Assembly: GCA_002104895.1 (NCBI GenBank)
Contig: MCFG01000043.1
Location: 196,001-260,000, forward strand
Length of the DNA stretch: 64,000 bases
Source: Anaeromyces robustus
Lineage: Eukaryota; Neocallimastigomycota; Neocallimastigomycetes; Neocallimastigales; Neocallimastigaceae
Direction: 5' to 3'
In this document: piece after piece, positions 33,593 to 51,651 of the stretch
Layout of the letters: every line of letters begins with the position of its first letter
How positions within the stretch are numbered: position 1 is the first letter of the stretch
Translations under genes and position numbers: made by a program
Notes under the pieces: model-generated
Told to the model about the DNA's origin: nothing
Database searches by the model: none
The model's input: the letters and a program-made list of their open reading frames with translations, nothing else

Positions 33593-34389
33593 TTTTTATT
33601 CAACATTATTAATAACTCTTTATTAAAGTTCATTTTTAAAATATTAATTAAATATTTATAAAAAATTATAAATTAATAGAGAAAAAAATAATAAATATCT
33701 ATATTGTTATTTACTTTTAATATATAACAATTCAATTTGCTTAAAAAAAAAATATAGGTATAAAAAATTAAATTATATTTTAATAGATATTTTTTATTTT
33801 ATTATATTTTAATTTATTTTATTTTATTTTATTTTATTTTATTTTAATCTATTATTTTTTTTTATTATTATTTATATATTATTATAAATATATATAATAA
33901 AAATTATATTTATTTTATTGAAAATTATACAGTTCTATTACATAAAATCTTTTTACTTTATACTATTATTTATTTTTTTTTTTATTATTTTTTTTATTAT
34001 TTTTTTTTTTTATTTTTTTATTTATTTTTTTTTATTATTTCATGTTATTTTATTTTTATTTTTATTATATTATATTTTATTTTATTTTATATTTCTTGTT
34101 ATATATATATATATTTTCCACTTTTTTATTTATTTTAAATTTATTTTATATATTTTTATTAATTATTTATTCTTTTTATTATTATTATTATTTTATTAGT
34201 TATTATTTATTCCAATTATTTATTTATTTATTTTTATATAATATATATGTACGATTTTATTTAATTTTTTTATTGTTTATTTATTATTTTAAATGTTATT
34301 TTTTATATAATAGAAATTATTTTATAAATTATTTATTTATTATTTTAAATGTTATTTTTTATATAATAGAAATTATTTTATAAATTATT
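32698..34389. other. AT-rich intergenic region
   Basis: No intact gene. A short patch of higher complexity lies at about 33110-33172 and an (ATT)n tract at about 33478-33590. The last 115 bases before the COG1 stop are two direct copies of a 56-bp unit (about 34275-34386). Confidence 0.7.
34275..34386. repeat. Two direct copies of a 56-bp unit at the COG1 3' end
   Basis: Each copy contains TATTTTAAATGTTATTTT and ATAATAGAAATTATTTTATA. The second ends at the stop codon of COG1 (34390-34392), so it lies in the expected 3' untranslated or termination region. Confidence 0.8.
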
Positions 34390-39577
<5,188 letters not shown>

Positions 39578-39879
39578 TTTATTAATATTTAAAACTATAA
39601 TTTATAATATTTTTAAAATTTATAATTATTATTAAAAAGGTTATAAATTATTTATTTAATATAACATGTACTTATTTAATTTAATATACATATAACATTG
39701 AATTATACCTTAAAATATGGAAGACTAATGATTAAATTTTTATTGATTTTAAAATGGTTAATTTGAAATTTTTTTTTTTTCTAATTTCTATTTATTTTAT
39801 AATATATTTTTCATTAATTGATTAAATAAATATATAAATGAAATAAATATTACATATGCTAAATTCTAAAAAATTCAAA

Positions 39880-39911
<32 letters not shown>

Positions 39912-40320
39912 AATTTAATATATATATAATGATATATAATGGATAATTTAACAAATAATTTTATATATTTAATGTATAATATACAAATTAAATGTAATAT
40001 ATTATAATATATTAAATAATTTTTAACATTAATATTACATAAAATAAACAACAGTCAGATAAATTATTTACAACTATAATGAAATAGTCATATTAAAAAT
40101 CTGTTACTTTTTAGAAAATATATATATATATATAAAAATAAAGAATTAAAATAATATTCAAGAAATTAAAATTACAAATAATATATTTTTTTGTTTTATA
40201 CCATAAATATATATAAACAATATGGATTATTTAGGTATTATGCTAATAATATTAATAATTAATATATAAAGAAAGTACTAATTAATAATAATAATAATAA
40301 TAATAATTAAATAGAAAAAC
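39578..40320. other. Divergent promoter region COG1 / CSTPP1-like
   Basis: AT-rich. An (AAAT)n tract lies at about 39882-39912. An ATG at 40222 opens only a 15-codon frame and could mark an unplaced first exon of the plus-strand gene, but I could not join it in phase. Confidence 0.6.
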
Positions 40321-41796
40321 ATGAATTACCTGTTTATTTCCAGGTAAAAAATGATTGTATTATACATATAAAAATGTATAAATAAATATAAATTAACATT
40401 TAAAAATAATTTTTTTCACTGTTATTATATTAAAAAGGATATTATAACAAACATTTTGATAAAAAAACCTGAAAAGCCATTACAAATATTAAATAGCTAG
40501 TAATACTCATACTCACATATATAATTTGAATTAAAGTCATATTTATTAATAATATTTTTTTTAACATAATATTACTTTATAAAAAATAACAATATATAGT
40601 TTTGAAAGTGTAACCAATGGAACAAATGTACTATTACGTGAATATGAATATATAATATCAACTAAAAGAAATAAAGCATATTTTATACATTATTTTTATG
40701 AGTCCTTTAAAAATACAAAGAGTAATGGAAACAATTTTTATTTTATATCAATATTTATATAAATAACTTATTATAATTACAATGCATATATATATTAATG
40801 ATATTTAATTTTTATTATTCCCTTTTTTTTTTTTTATTTATACTAAATATTTACAGAATTATTATCTTTAGATATGATATATCAATATTGTAGATTAATA
40901 ACAGCAAGTTTTTCATATGATGTTATTAAAAAGAGTTTTTTAATAGTTAATCATCAAAATAATCGAACTCAATACTCCAATAAATTATATAATGAAGAAT
41001 TATCAAATATTTCTTTTGAAGATTTTATAAAAACATTTAAAATATATTTTTTTTATAACGGTAAAAACATCTTTATATATTTTAAATATTTAACAATATA
41101 TAACGATTAATACAACATATATATTAAATATTTAACAATATATAACGATTAATACAACATATATATTAAATATTTAACAATATATAACGATTAATACAAC
41201 ATATATATTAAATATTTAACAATATATAACGATTAATACAACATATATATTAAATATTTAACAATATATAACGATTAATACAACACATATATTAAATATT
41301 TAAAAAATATATTTAAATTATTTATAGATTTCTTTAATAGTTGTAAAAGAACAATAGATAAAGTTACAGATTTATTTATTAGTTCAAAAAAGAATAATCT
41401 TCAAGACTCAATTACTACAAAAAATTATGAAAATAAAATTGATTATATTGAAGCCTTTTTCGTTAAAGATGTAACATCTATTTACGAAAATGAAATTTCA
41501 CTAATGTAATATATTTTTTCATAATATAAATAATTAATAAATATTAATATATATAATATATAATAAATGTTTTATAATATATTTATATTTATATATAAAA
41601 TATTATTAGATATCCCAAGGATTTTCTTATATCTATAAAAATAATAATTCACAAAACAGTGACTTTACTAATGAAAATCGAAGTTTTTAGTATATTAGAA
41701 ACTGAAAATATATCCAATTTTATTGAAAATGAATTTATATCAAATTGTATTGATGATGAATTTTTACTATCATATATTAATAAATATCTATATTAA
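40321..41796 (+). CDS. CSTPP1 (C11orf49)-like tubulin polyglutamylase complex regulator
   Basis: Five exons: 40321-40343, 40600-40721, 40857-41060, 41328-41505 and 41610-41796, 237 aa, all in phase. The N-terminus may be incomplete: the animal protein has roughly 50 more residues before this point. Similar segments seen: FESVTNGTNVLLREYEYI (animal form has NSV.QGTHILFREF), then YFYESFKNT, and later SFEDFIKTFKIYFFYNDFF (animal form SFSDFLFAFQIQFYYSEFL). Known role in animals: binds the tubulin polyglutamylase complex at centriolar satellites and controls microtubule glutamylation. A zoospore-forming fungus with flagella would be a plausible host. The match was made from memory of the family, so a profile search is needed. 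Confidence 0.6.
41084..41293 (+). repeat. Five tandem copies of a 42-bp unit in CSTPP1-like intron 3
   Basis: The unit AAATATTTAACAATATATAA continues CGATTAATACAACATATATATT. Copies begin at 41084, 41126, 41168, 41210 and 41252, and a partial sixth begins at 41294. Only the fifth copy shows a change (ACACATAT), so the array is recent. It starts 23 bases after the donor site and makes up most of the intron. Confidence 0.95.
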
Positions 41797-42226
41797 TTAT
41801 AAAATATTTTTTATATATTAAATAATTCATTTTTTATTCTGATATTTTACTGTATCAAACCTAAAGGATTAAATGTATAAAAATATAGAATAAATTTAAA
41901 CTATTTATTCTATTTATTATTTATTTACAAATTATTTATTTTTTTAATATTTCCTATTATTAATAGATAAATATATTTAGATGAAAAATAACATTTTTTA
42001 TTTATTATTCTTTTTCTTTTTTCAATATTATATATTTACATAATAAATAAATAAATAAATAAATAAATAAATATATTTACATAATAAGTCAAAGTATCAC
42101 AAAAACTCTTTAAAGAATGATATACAAAAAAAAGAATGTAATATAAAGTAATTTGAATTATATCATAAATATAACTGTTAATTAGTGTATTAATATAATA
42201 TAAAACATAAAATAAAAAATCAATAA

Positions 42227-42410
<184 letters not shown>

Positions 42411-42754
42411 AATTAATTAATTAATTAATTATCATAATAAAATATTTAATAAAAAAAGAAAACTAATCGAAATTTTTTCATATTATTTCTAAGAAATAGT
42501 TTTTTTTTAACATCAGTAACTTATATTACCAAATCATATTGCATATATATGACAAATTTTTAAGTATAAAACGTAAAAATAATAAATTATTGGAAAATCA
42601 AAAACTATAAAAGAAAATTTTATTGTATAAAGTTGTATAAAAACTAGCAATGAATAATTACTTAAAATAATAAATTTGAATATTTAATCATTGTATGGAA
42701 CAGAATATAATAAATTTAAAATTTGGATAAAAAAGTTGTATTCAATAATAATTA

Positions 42755-42783
42755 ATAAATAAATAAATAAATAAATAACTTAA

Positions 42784-42846
<63 letters not shown>

Positions 42847-42890
42847 CTAAATAAATAACTAACTAACTAAATAAATAAATAAATAAATGC
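42755..42890. repeat. (AAAT)n microsatellite with AACT variants
   Basis: More than 30 AAAT units with several AACT variants near the right end. Intergenic. Confidence 0.9.
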
Positions 42891-43209
42891 TTTTAAATAT
42901 AATTATTTATTTTAAATATAAAATACATAATTTTAAAAAAAAAATTAAAGGACTGTCATTATTATATTCGAATAATATTAAAATCAAATTACGTTATTAA
43001 AGTATATAGTTGTTGAATATATATATTTTTTTTATTATATATATTTATTTTGGTATATTATGTGATTATTTCAATTGTAAAAATTTAATTATAGTTTGTT
43101 AGTTTAGTATATAAAACATAACTAAAAATTAAATAAATTATATAATTAAAATTTACTTAATAATAAAAGTTAATTAAATGAATAATAATTTTTAATGATA
43201 AATATGTAA

Positions 43210-43261
<52 letters not shown>

Positions 43262-43733
43262 TTTAGAAATGATTTTTATAATTATGAAAAATGTATTATA
43301 CTTCTGTATTTTCATATATTACATATTATAATTTTTTTTTTGTTTTTAATCATTTTTTATTATTTCATTAATATAATTTTATATGTTTCATATAATATAA
43401 TTTTATTAATATTAAATATAATAATTTTATTATATTTTATATTATTTAAAATAATTTAATTTAATCAATATAATACATATTTTGTAGTTAAACTTAAAAC
43501 TTGTATAATAAAATAAAATAAAATATACAAAATATACAATAATAAATTAAATATATATAAATAAGTGAATATTTTTCCTTTATTATTTTTTTTTATTTTT
43601 ATTTTTATTTTTATTTTTTTTTCAATAATTTAATAATATATTTAATAATATACTGCCAATATAATATTATCATTATTTTTTTTATAAAAAAATTGACATT
43701 ATTTTTAAAGTTATTTTTAAGTTATTAGTATAA

Positions 43734-46176
43734 ATGAATGACTATTCAAAGGATAAATTATTACAAAAATTACGTACTTTAACGGATACGCAAGCGAGGT
43801 ATATAAATTTGTATATATATATTATATATTTAATACATATATTATATTAAAAAATTCATTCAAAAGTGATAAGTATTAATTATTCTTCTTTGAACTAATA
43901 AAATATAAATTAGTATATCCATGGTTAGTAAATGTAAGTAGAAACATATATAGAATATATTATTAAATATTGAAATATTAAATGTTCATTTTATAGGGCT
44001 ACTGTCATGTAAAGAAAATCATTCAGAAATTGTTAAATTATGGTGGGAAGAAGTACAAAAAGCAAATATATCAAAGAAAATGGCATTACTTAATTTATGC
44101 AATGGTAATATTATTATATGATAATAATAATAGCAATAATAATAATAAATGTATAATTTTTATCGTAAAATTTATAAAAATTTATTAATAATTAATCTTT
44201 TTTATGAAAAAAAAATAATACTGTATATATTATTAGATAGTAAGAATCTGTTATTTTATACATATATAAAACATTTAATTTAAAAATTTAAATATATATA
44301 CATATATATATAAAGAGTAATAAATAAATTAATATTTTATAATTTTGCAGTATGTCAAATTTCTCGAAAAAAATATGATGAATATATCAAAGATTTTATA
44401 CCAATACTACCAGATGCAATAAGTCTTGTTTATAGGTATAACACTTATAAATATAAAAACAAAATTTTCATAATTATTCAAATAAAAAAAAAAAAAAAGA
44501 TAAATAATATAATATTAGAGATATAATATTAAAATAAATTTTTTTTTATGTATAGACACGGAAATTCAACTATTCAAAGGAAAATATTGCGTTTATTATC
44601 CATTTGGGAAGAAAGACAAGTATTTCCAAAACATGTTTTAGCAAATATACATACAATTATTAAAAGCAAAAGTAATATTTTTTTAATTCTGTATATAATA
44701 TATATAATTCACATATCTCTATTTTATAATTGATTCCAATTAACATACCTTATCAATCTAATAATATAATAATCTTTAAATACTATTTATTATAAAGGAT
44801 CAGTAACTATTTCAAGTTCAAGATTACCTAAAAAAGTAATTATTATATATATTTAAATATATAATAAAAATAAAAAATATATAATGGAAAAAACTAAAAC
44901 TATATTAAAAACTATCTCTTATTTATTAATTAAACATTTTATTTAAATAAGTATTCAGAACTTCAAGAACGTTTAATTCAAGTTGAAAAATTTCAAATTG
45001 ATAAAAATATAATTGAATCAGAAATTACACAATTATTATCAAAAGATATGACAAATAAAGAAAATATAAAAGCGAAAGGTATATTTATCTATGATATACT
45101 TTGTGTATTTATTTATAAAATTATAAAATATAATATAAATAATACTTATATTATTGTTATTATTAAATAATAAATAATAAATAGAACAATTAGAGGAAAA
45201 GAAAAATAAACTAATTGAAAATAATGTTTCAAAAAGACATCAGTTAATTGAAGAATTAAAACGTATATTAAAATATCAAGAAGAATTAATTGAAGAAGAA
45301 GAAGAGTATCACAAAAAGGTAAGATAATAAAAAAAAAAATTTATATATCTATATATTATTTAATATATTTAATGATATGAATAAATATATTAAATAAAAA
45401 AATAATAATAATAATAATAATAAAGAAAAAGATAAATAAGTACTAAAAATGAAATAAAAAATATATAAAGCTAATAGAAATAAATATATATATTATATTT
45501 AAAAAAGTTTACTATGAAATCATTAAATAGTAGTTTAGAAGGTAATTCACAAATGAATTCAGTGTTATTATCTAGCTCTTCAGGAAATGATCCATTAATG
45601 GCATTATCAGAATTATCTAATAATCTTAATTCTAACTTAAATAATTCAATTATGACACCAACCTCGTCATTAAATATGCCAATGTTACCTAATCCTACAC
45701 CTGATCAACAACAAGTTATGATGCTAATGAATAGTATTTTGCAATCAAAAAATAATGATAATAGTAGTATTCCAAATTTACCCAATTTATCAAATATGTC
45801 AAATATGCCTAATATGCCAAGTATGTCAAATATGACAAGTATGGCAAATATGGCAAACATGCCAAATATGCCAAATATGCCAAATATGCCAAACATGCCA
45901 AACATACCAAATATGTCAAACATGATGCCAAATAATATGCCAAATAATATGCCAAATAATATGTCAAATAATATGCCAAATAATATGCCTAGTAATATGT
46001 CTAATATTATACCAAACAATTTACCAGACAATATATTGAATTCGACTTCTAATTCAAATACTAACACTAATAATAATAGTAATCAAAATATACCAACCAA
46101 TAGTTCTTCTTCCAATGTAGATAATAATACAAATAATTTGACTATAGATGAATCATTGGGAAGAAATAATAATTAA
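43734..46176 (+). CDS. CID-domain transcription termination factor, Rtt103/RPRD1 type
   Basis: Nine exons: 43734-43798, 43914-43927, 43997-44104, 44351-44435, 44556-44671, 44798-44835, 44952-45078, 45185-45318 and 45508-46176, 451 aa, phases consistent. Exon 2 is a 14-nt microexon. Residues 1 to about 130 form a CTD-interacting domain (CID): LLQKLRTLTDTQASIS, HSEIVKLWWEEV, MALLNLCNVCQISRKK and the hallmark RLLSIWEERQVF. A Glu/Lys coiled coil follows (about 150-228), as in RPRD1/Rtt103. The last ~220 residues are Asn/Ser/Met/Pro-rich with NMPNMPN and NNMPNNMP repeats. Known role: binds phosphorylated RNA polymerase II CTD at the 3' end of genes and links it to termination. The low-complexity tail is unusual in length. 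Confidence 0.85.
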
Positions 46177-46666
46177 TCTTAAAACAATTAATTTTAAGAT
46201 AATAAAAGATAATAATATTTATATTAATATAAAATATAAAATATATGTTAATATAAACATTTTAAATTAGTTTATAATTACATAATAGTTAATATTTAAT
46301 TTACACTCGTAATTTTTTATATATTTTTCTTTTACTTTTACTTTTTTCTTTTTTTTCTTCTTCTTTGCTTTATTACTATTTATTTTATTTATAATATTTA
46401 TCTATTTTCATTCCATACTTATATTTAAAATATATAATATATTCTTCATTTTTTTTTATTAGATCTATAGAATTGTATATTGTTTTTATCATTGTAATAA
46501 AAATTATTTTTTTTTTCCTTTTTAATTTTATAAAAGGCATAATAAAATAAAATAATAATAAATATATATATATATATAAATAAATAAGTAATAATTATTT
46601 AATATTTCTAAAAATTTTAGTTTTCATTTTTATTTTTTCATTTTAAGAGCTTATTTATTTATCTAT

Positions 46667-46717
<51 letters not shown>

Positions 46718-46750
46718 TTAATTTATTTATTTTTTTATTTATTTATTTTT

Positions 46751-46789
<39 letters not shown>

Positions 46790-47062
46790 TTATTTCATAT
46801 CATTTTTATTGTTTTTTCCTATTAATTTATATATATATATTTTTTTTCAAACAGAGTGAATATATAATTATAATATAAATCAATTATAAATAATTTTTAT
46901 TAAATTTAATTAAATTATATATTATATAATATTTATAATTGATTTAAAATAAATTATAAATTAATTATTGAAATTTCTTAATAAATTTTAATATATAAAT
47001 ATTTTTTTAAAAAAATTCTTTAAGTAGATAAAAATAAAAATAAGAATAATCTTATTAAAAAC
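46177..47062. other. AT-rich spacer with (TTTA)n array
   Basis: No gene. It includes a (TTTA)n microsatellite (about 46655-46790) with a few TTTTTTA variants. It holds the 3' end of the CID gene and the promoter of the SURF4-like gene. Confidence 0.75.
46655..46790. repeat. (TTTA)n microsatellite
   Basis: About 33 TTTA units with occasional TTTTTTTA and TTAA variants. Intergenic. Confidence 0.9.
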
Positions 47063-47911
47063 ATGGATAAAAACAAAGATAGAAGTCCATCAAATTCTAT
47101 AAAAGAAATATTTAATTATTTCGAATATTATATTGTCGATAATAATACAGTTTCATATTTCCCACTTTGGGGTAATATAATAAATAATAGTAATAATAAT
47201 ATATATATAAATAATAATGTATAATACATTAAACTTGTTTTATTTATTTAATATATTTTTAGGTAGAATATTACTTATTATTCCATATATAGAAGATTCA
47301 ATTTCAATTATTTTAAAATGGAATGAACACATTAACTATTATGACAAAAATAACAACAATTCATTAATAAAAGTATTCTTATTAATAAATTTAATTGGGT
47401 TATTGGGAGGATCTATAGCAACGTTTCACAAAAATACAATTAAATTTGGTGTAATTTGCTTAATAGGAATTGATATAATTCAATTATTTTTATTTAAACA
47501 ATTATTTAATATTTCTTTTTATTTTAAATTATTATGCGTTTTAAGTGGATTGTTATTACTTTTATCTGAATCATTACTTATTCAAAGTTCAGAAATTAAT
47601 AAAATATTGCTCTTTGAACAACCAAAAATTTTAAAAAATATCGATATTAATATTCAAAAAAACCTTTCAATACTTGAAAAATGTATTATTGTGTTATATC
47701 TATTATCAATATTTTTGGCTAACAAATTCAATATTTTTGTTGTTATTGCTGCCGGTTTTGTAACAATTGCATTAGGTATTATAATATTTGGAGCAAATAA
47801 TGTAAATTCTATTTCATATTTTATTTTTATATTATCCATTTTAAATTTAGCAATTAATAATTACTGGACCTTCAACGATACTATGGTAAATTAATGATAT
47901 TATTATTCATT

Positions 47912-47950
<39 letters not shown>

Positions 47951-48113
47951 TATTATTTTTTCTATATTTTTTTATATATACTAAAAAAAATTTTTTTCAT
48001 ATTATAAATAATATATGAAATTATTTCAGTACTTCACTAAATTCCAAATAAATCAAGTACTTACTATACTGAGTGGAATAACATTATTTATTTGCAATAA
48101 AAAAACAAAATAA
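47063..48113 (+). CDS. SURF4/Erv29 ER cargo receptor
   Basis: Three exons: 47063-47171, 47263-47885 and 48030-48113, 271 aa. Most of the length is hydrophobic, with about seven membrane segments as in the family. Recognisable parts are GRILLIIPYIEDSISIILKW (family start of the first membrane segment after a cytosolic N-terminus), LINLIGLLGG, LCVLSGLLLLLSES, NNYWTFND and the final QVLTILSGITLF. The protein ends in KKTK, a canonical KKXX ER-retrieval signal, also typical of SURF4. Known role: packages soluble secretory proteins into COPII vesicles. In this organism it would serve export of secreted proteins such as those at the left of the window. A decayed copy of its last exon lies downstream. 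Confidence 0.85.
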
Positions 48114-48409
48114 ACACTATTTTAATAGAAATAAATAAATATAACAAATTATTTATTTATTTTTTAAAAAAACAAAAAAAATTTATAAATTTTCAATTAT
48201 TGAATACATGATATATCATAATAATAATAATAGTTATAATAAAAATTAATTGTGTATCACATAAATAATTTATAATGAATAAATTAATATAAAAAAAAAG
48301 AATAAATTTTTAAATAATTCAAAATAACTTTTAAATTTTAATTATATATTAAAATTTCAATAATATATATATAATTTATGCTTATTATAATTTCTTTCTT
48401 TCAACTAAA

Positions 48410-48492
48410 ATATTATATATAAAATTATTTGAGATTTCACTAAATTCAAAACAAGTAAAGTCTTTACTATACTGAGTAGAATATTATATACT
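48410..48492 (+). pseudogene. Decayed duplicate of the SURF4-like terminal exon
   Basis: The segment with TTTCACTAAATTCAAAACAA and GTCTTTACTATACTGAGTAG parallels the true exon at 48030-48100, including the flanking AAATTATTT before the acceptor. The acceptor CAG has become GAG. The frame reads FTKFKTSKVFTILSRI, against FTKFQINQVLTILSGI in the real exon. It lacks the KKTK end. Confidence 0.75.
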
Positions 48493-48656
48493 TTTTTTTT
48501 TAATGTATTAATAGTATTAAAAGAATAGATAATTATACATTTATTAAATTATTTATATTATTGTTAGTAATTTATTAGATTAATATTTAAACTTTATATA
48601 AATTTAATATTAATTGAAATAATATGATAAAATCATATGATTATTGATATTAGTAA

Positions 48657-48662
48657 CACGTG
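48657..48662. promoter_or_regulatory. CACGTG E-box palindrome upstream of the GST-like gene
   Basis: It sits in the 10-bp palindrome AACACGTGTT, about 370 bp before the start codon at 49034. CACGTG is the classic binding site of bHLH factors such as Cbf1 or Pho4. GC-containing hexamers are rare in this intergenic DNA. Function is inferred only. Confidence 0.35.
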
Positions 48663-49033
48663 TTAATATGTAAATATTGACATAAATTCTTACATAAATT
48701 AAATAATATAAAAAACTAAAGTAAAAATAATAAATTATAATTTGTTTTTTAAAGTTTATTTTTAATATTTACCATATTTATTTAGTTATATTGTAACCCT
48801 TAGCTATTATTATAATTTATTTTATTTTTTTTTCTCTTATTTCCTTTTATTATTTTTTTTTGAAGGTAAAAAATAGAAGGAAATAATATATATATATATA
48901 TAAATACATAATTAATAGTTATTCTTTGATACTTGTATTAACATTATTTATAATAAATATTGTTCATTATTATTATTTTATTTAATAAAAAAATAAACAA
49001 TAACAATAATAACAAATAGAATAAAAATTCAAA

Positions 49034-50618
49034 ATGGCAATTAATTATGATAAATGGAATAAAATAGATGATTATTCATCAAATGAAGAAGATGAGGAAA
49101 CACCTTTATCTTATATTAAAAATTCAAATTCAGAAACTGTTGGAAAATTAATTACTGTTCCATGGGATACTTCATGTGGTAATATATTAAAAGAAAAAAA
49201 AAAAAAAAAAAAATCCTTATAATATATATTAAGTATATAATATGAATTTATATACATTGTAATTTATTGAAATGATAATAATACTAATAATAATAATAGA
49301 AAAGGTAAGATGGGCTATGGATTTATACTCAACTAAATATATTGAATATGGTTATCCATATATTTTACATGTATGGTATATCATTGATGAATATTCAGAA
49401 CCACCACCAACTCCTCAAGTTACAAACGTTCCAATATTAGAATTTGATAATCAGGTACAATTAAAAAAATATTTAAAATACATATATAACTATTACTTGT
49501 ATATTATATTAAATATATATTGAATAAATGAATATAAATACTGTAACAAAATATTATTTATTTATAAACCTATGACGTTATTTGTTTTTTTAAAATTTTA
49601 TTTATAGGTATATAAAAATGGTTCAACAGAAATATTTACTTTCTTATACTCACGTGCATTAGGTTCAAAATTAAGAATTTATAGTAATCCAGAAGCTTTA
49701 ACTCATGAAAAGTATTTTGATGAAAATTTAGCACCTGCAGCACAAAAAATTTTCTATGATATGGTATTACCCTCAAATCAGTTATGTGAAGATATTATAT
49801 TTAAAAGTATTCATTTAGATACTTGGCGTACTCTTTATCGTTTAATATGGCCAATAACAAGAATGAATTTGAAAAATATTTTTGGAGTAAAAAATAAAAA
49901 AATTCAAGAAGAAGCTTGGGATAAAGTAGAAGAAGCATTTAAATATGCTGACGATTTATTAAGTAAAAGTGATGGTGAATTTCTTTTAGGAAAAACAATG
50001 ACAGCTGCAGATATAACTTTTGCAGCTCATGCAATACCAATTTTATGTCCAAATGCTGAAGAACATATATGGTTTAATGATAATGGTATAGGTATAAAAT
50101 GTCCATCAATTAAAGATTTACCAGATAAATTAAAATCAAAAGTAGAATCTTATCGTATGAGACCTTCTGGTGTATATGCTATGAAAATGTATAAAAGTAG
50201 ACGTGGTAAATCTTGTGGAAATAAACCCTCAAGATATAAAAAAGAAAATTCTCCATTTTGGGCTCAGGAATTTGCTTTACGTCGTATTGTTTATGGTACC
50301 TTTGTATTTTTAGTATTACTTGGTTGGTTCTTTATTTTATCTAATCCATGGTATATTTCACTTATTGCTTATATTATTACATCTTTATTAATTTTGCAAT
50401 TTATAGCAAAACCATTGAAAAAATCACAATATGGACGTAGAATTACAAGAATTATGTTTTATTTCTTTAATAATAATGGAATAGAAAATATAAAATCACA
50501 TCATCATGATGAAAATTGTCAATGTAATGCAACTAAAGAACATCATCATGATCATGATGAAAACTGTCAATGCAATGCAACTAAAATAAATGAGGAAGAA
50601 AGCAAAAAGGGAAAATAA
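49034..50618 (+). CDS. Membrane-anchored glutathione S-transferase-like protein with His/Cys-rich tail
   Basis: Three exons: 49034-49178, 49300-49454 and 49608-50618, 436 aa. After an acidic N-terminus, a GST N-terminal thioredoxin-like fold is visible (VPWDTSCGEKVRWAMDL at about 42-58, then VPILEFDN). An alpha-helical GST C-domain follows (EEAWDKVEEAFKYADDLL, then GEFLLGKTMTAADITFAAH, the N-capping-box region). Two membrane segments lie at about 326-370. The cytosolic or lumenal tail carries HHHDENCQCNATK twice (about 397-428). Family knowledge: such GST-like proteins may conjugate glutathione or act in membrane-associated redox chemistry. The tail looks metal-binding. The combination with a C-terminal membrane hairpin is unfamiliar to me. 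Confidence 0.75.
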
Positions 50619-51592
50619 ATTATATATATATATATAACAAAAATAAAAAAAATTTTTTATTCATCATTTGTTAGATTGTATTAAATAAGTTTATTAACAA
50701 ATTTCTATATATAAACCCTCATTTAATTAATAATTGAAAGTATAATAAGAATTATAATAATAATGAAAACAATTTGTTTATTTATAGGTAATTTATTAAA
50801 AAAAAAAAAAAATACACTTTCAAATTAAAAAATAATTAAATAATATTATCCTTTTATTGTAAAAATATCTTTTAATATAAATGTTAAAAAATATTTAATA
50901 ATAAAAAAAAGAAAGAAAATGATAATGATATATAAATAAAAATAATAACAATAATAAAACAATATATAAATAATATAAATAAAAAAAAAAATAATAAAAA
51001 TAAATTATAAATAATAAAATAATAATAAAAATAAAATAAAATAAAATAAATATAATAAAATCATAATAAAATTTATTAATTTTCAATACTTATTTTTTAT
51101 ATTTAAACTTTTTCTAATTCTGTAAGTCCAGTAATGAAATAATATCCATAAAAATAATTTTTTTTTTTTTTATGTAAATTATTGTATATAATTTTTATTC
51201 ATTTTTGATAAAATGTAATGTAATATTGTAAAATGTATTATATTTTATTATATTATGTATATATTATGTATTATAATAATAATTGAAATTTAAATTAAAA
51301 ATTCAAATCAAATCAACGAATAGTTTATATTTTATGGATCATTAAATAAACAATCAAAAAATAATATAATAAAAAAGTTATGCCATTTCTACTTCTATTA
51401 TATATTATAACTTTTTTATTAATATACTTATATATAGATAAAAAAAAAAAAAAAAAAAGCAAAAAACTTTTCAACATTTTCAAAAATTTTTGTTTAAATT
51501 AAAGAATTTTATATTATTATTATTTTTTTTTTGTTGTAAGAATGAAAATTGTATAGAGTCAATTTTAAATTTTTTGTATATTTAATTAAATT

Positions 51593-51651
<59 letters not shown>

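Larger units (their letters stand above)
48114..49033. other. Intergenic region with decayed SURF4 exon copy
   Basis: AT-rich. It contains a relic of the SURF4 terminal exon (about 48410-48492) and a CACGTG palindrome at 48657-48662. The remainder shows nothing recognisable. Confidence 0.75.

Noticed and set aside
40222-40270. First exon of the CSTPP1-like gene (MDYLG...)
   Set aside because: The donor GTATTA leaves phase 1. Joined through the 40315-40343 exon, this puts a stop at the next junction, so it cannot be connected in frame with the supported exons.
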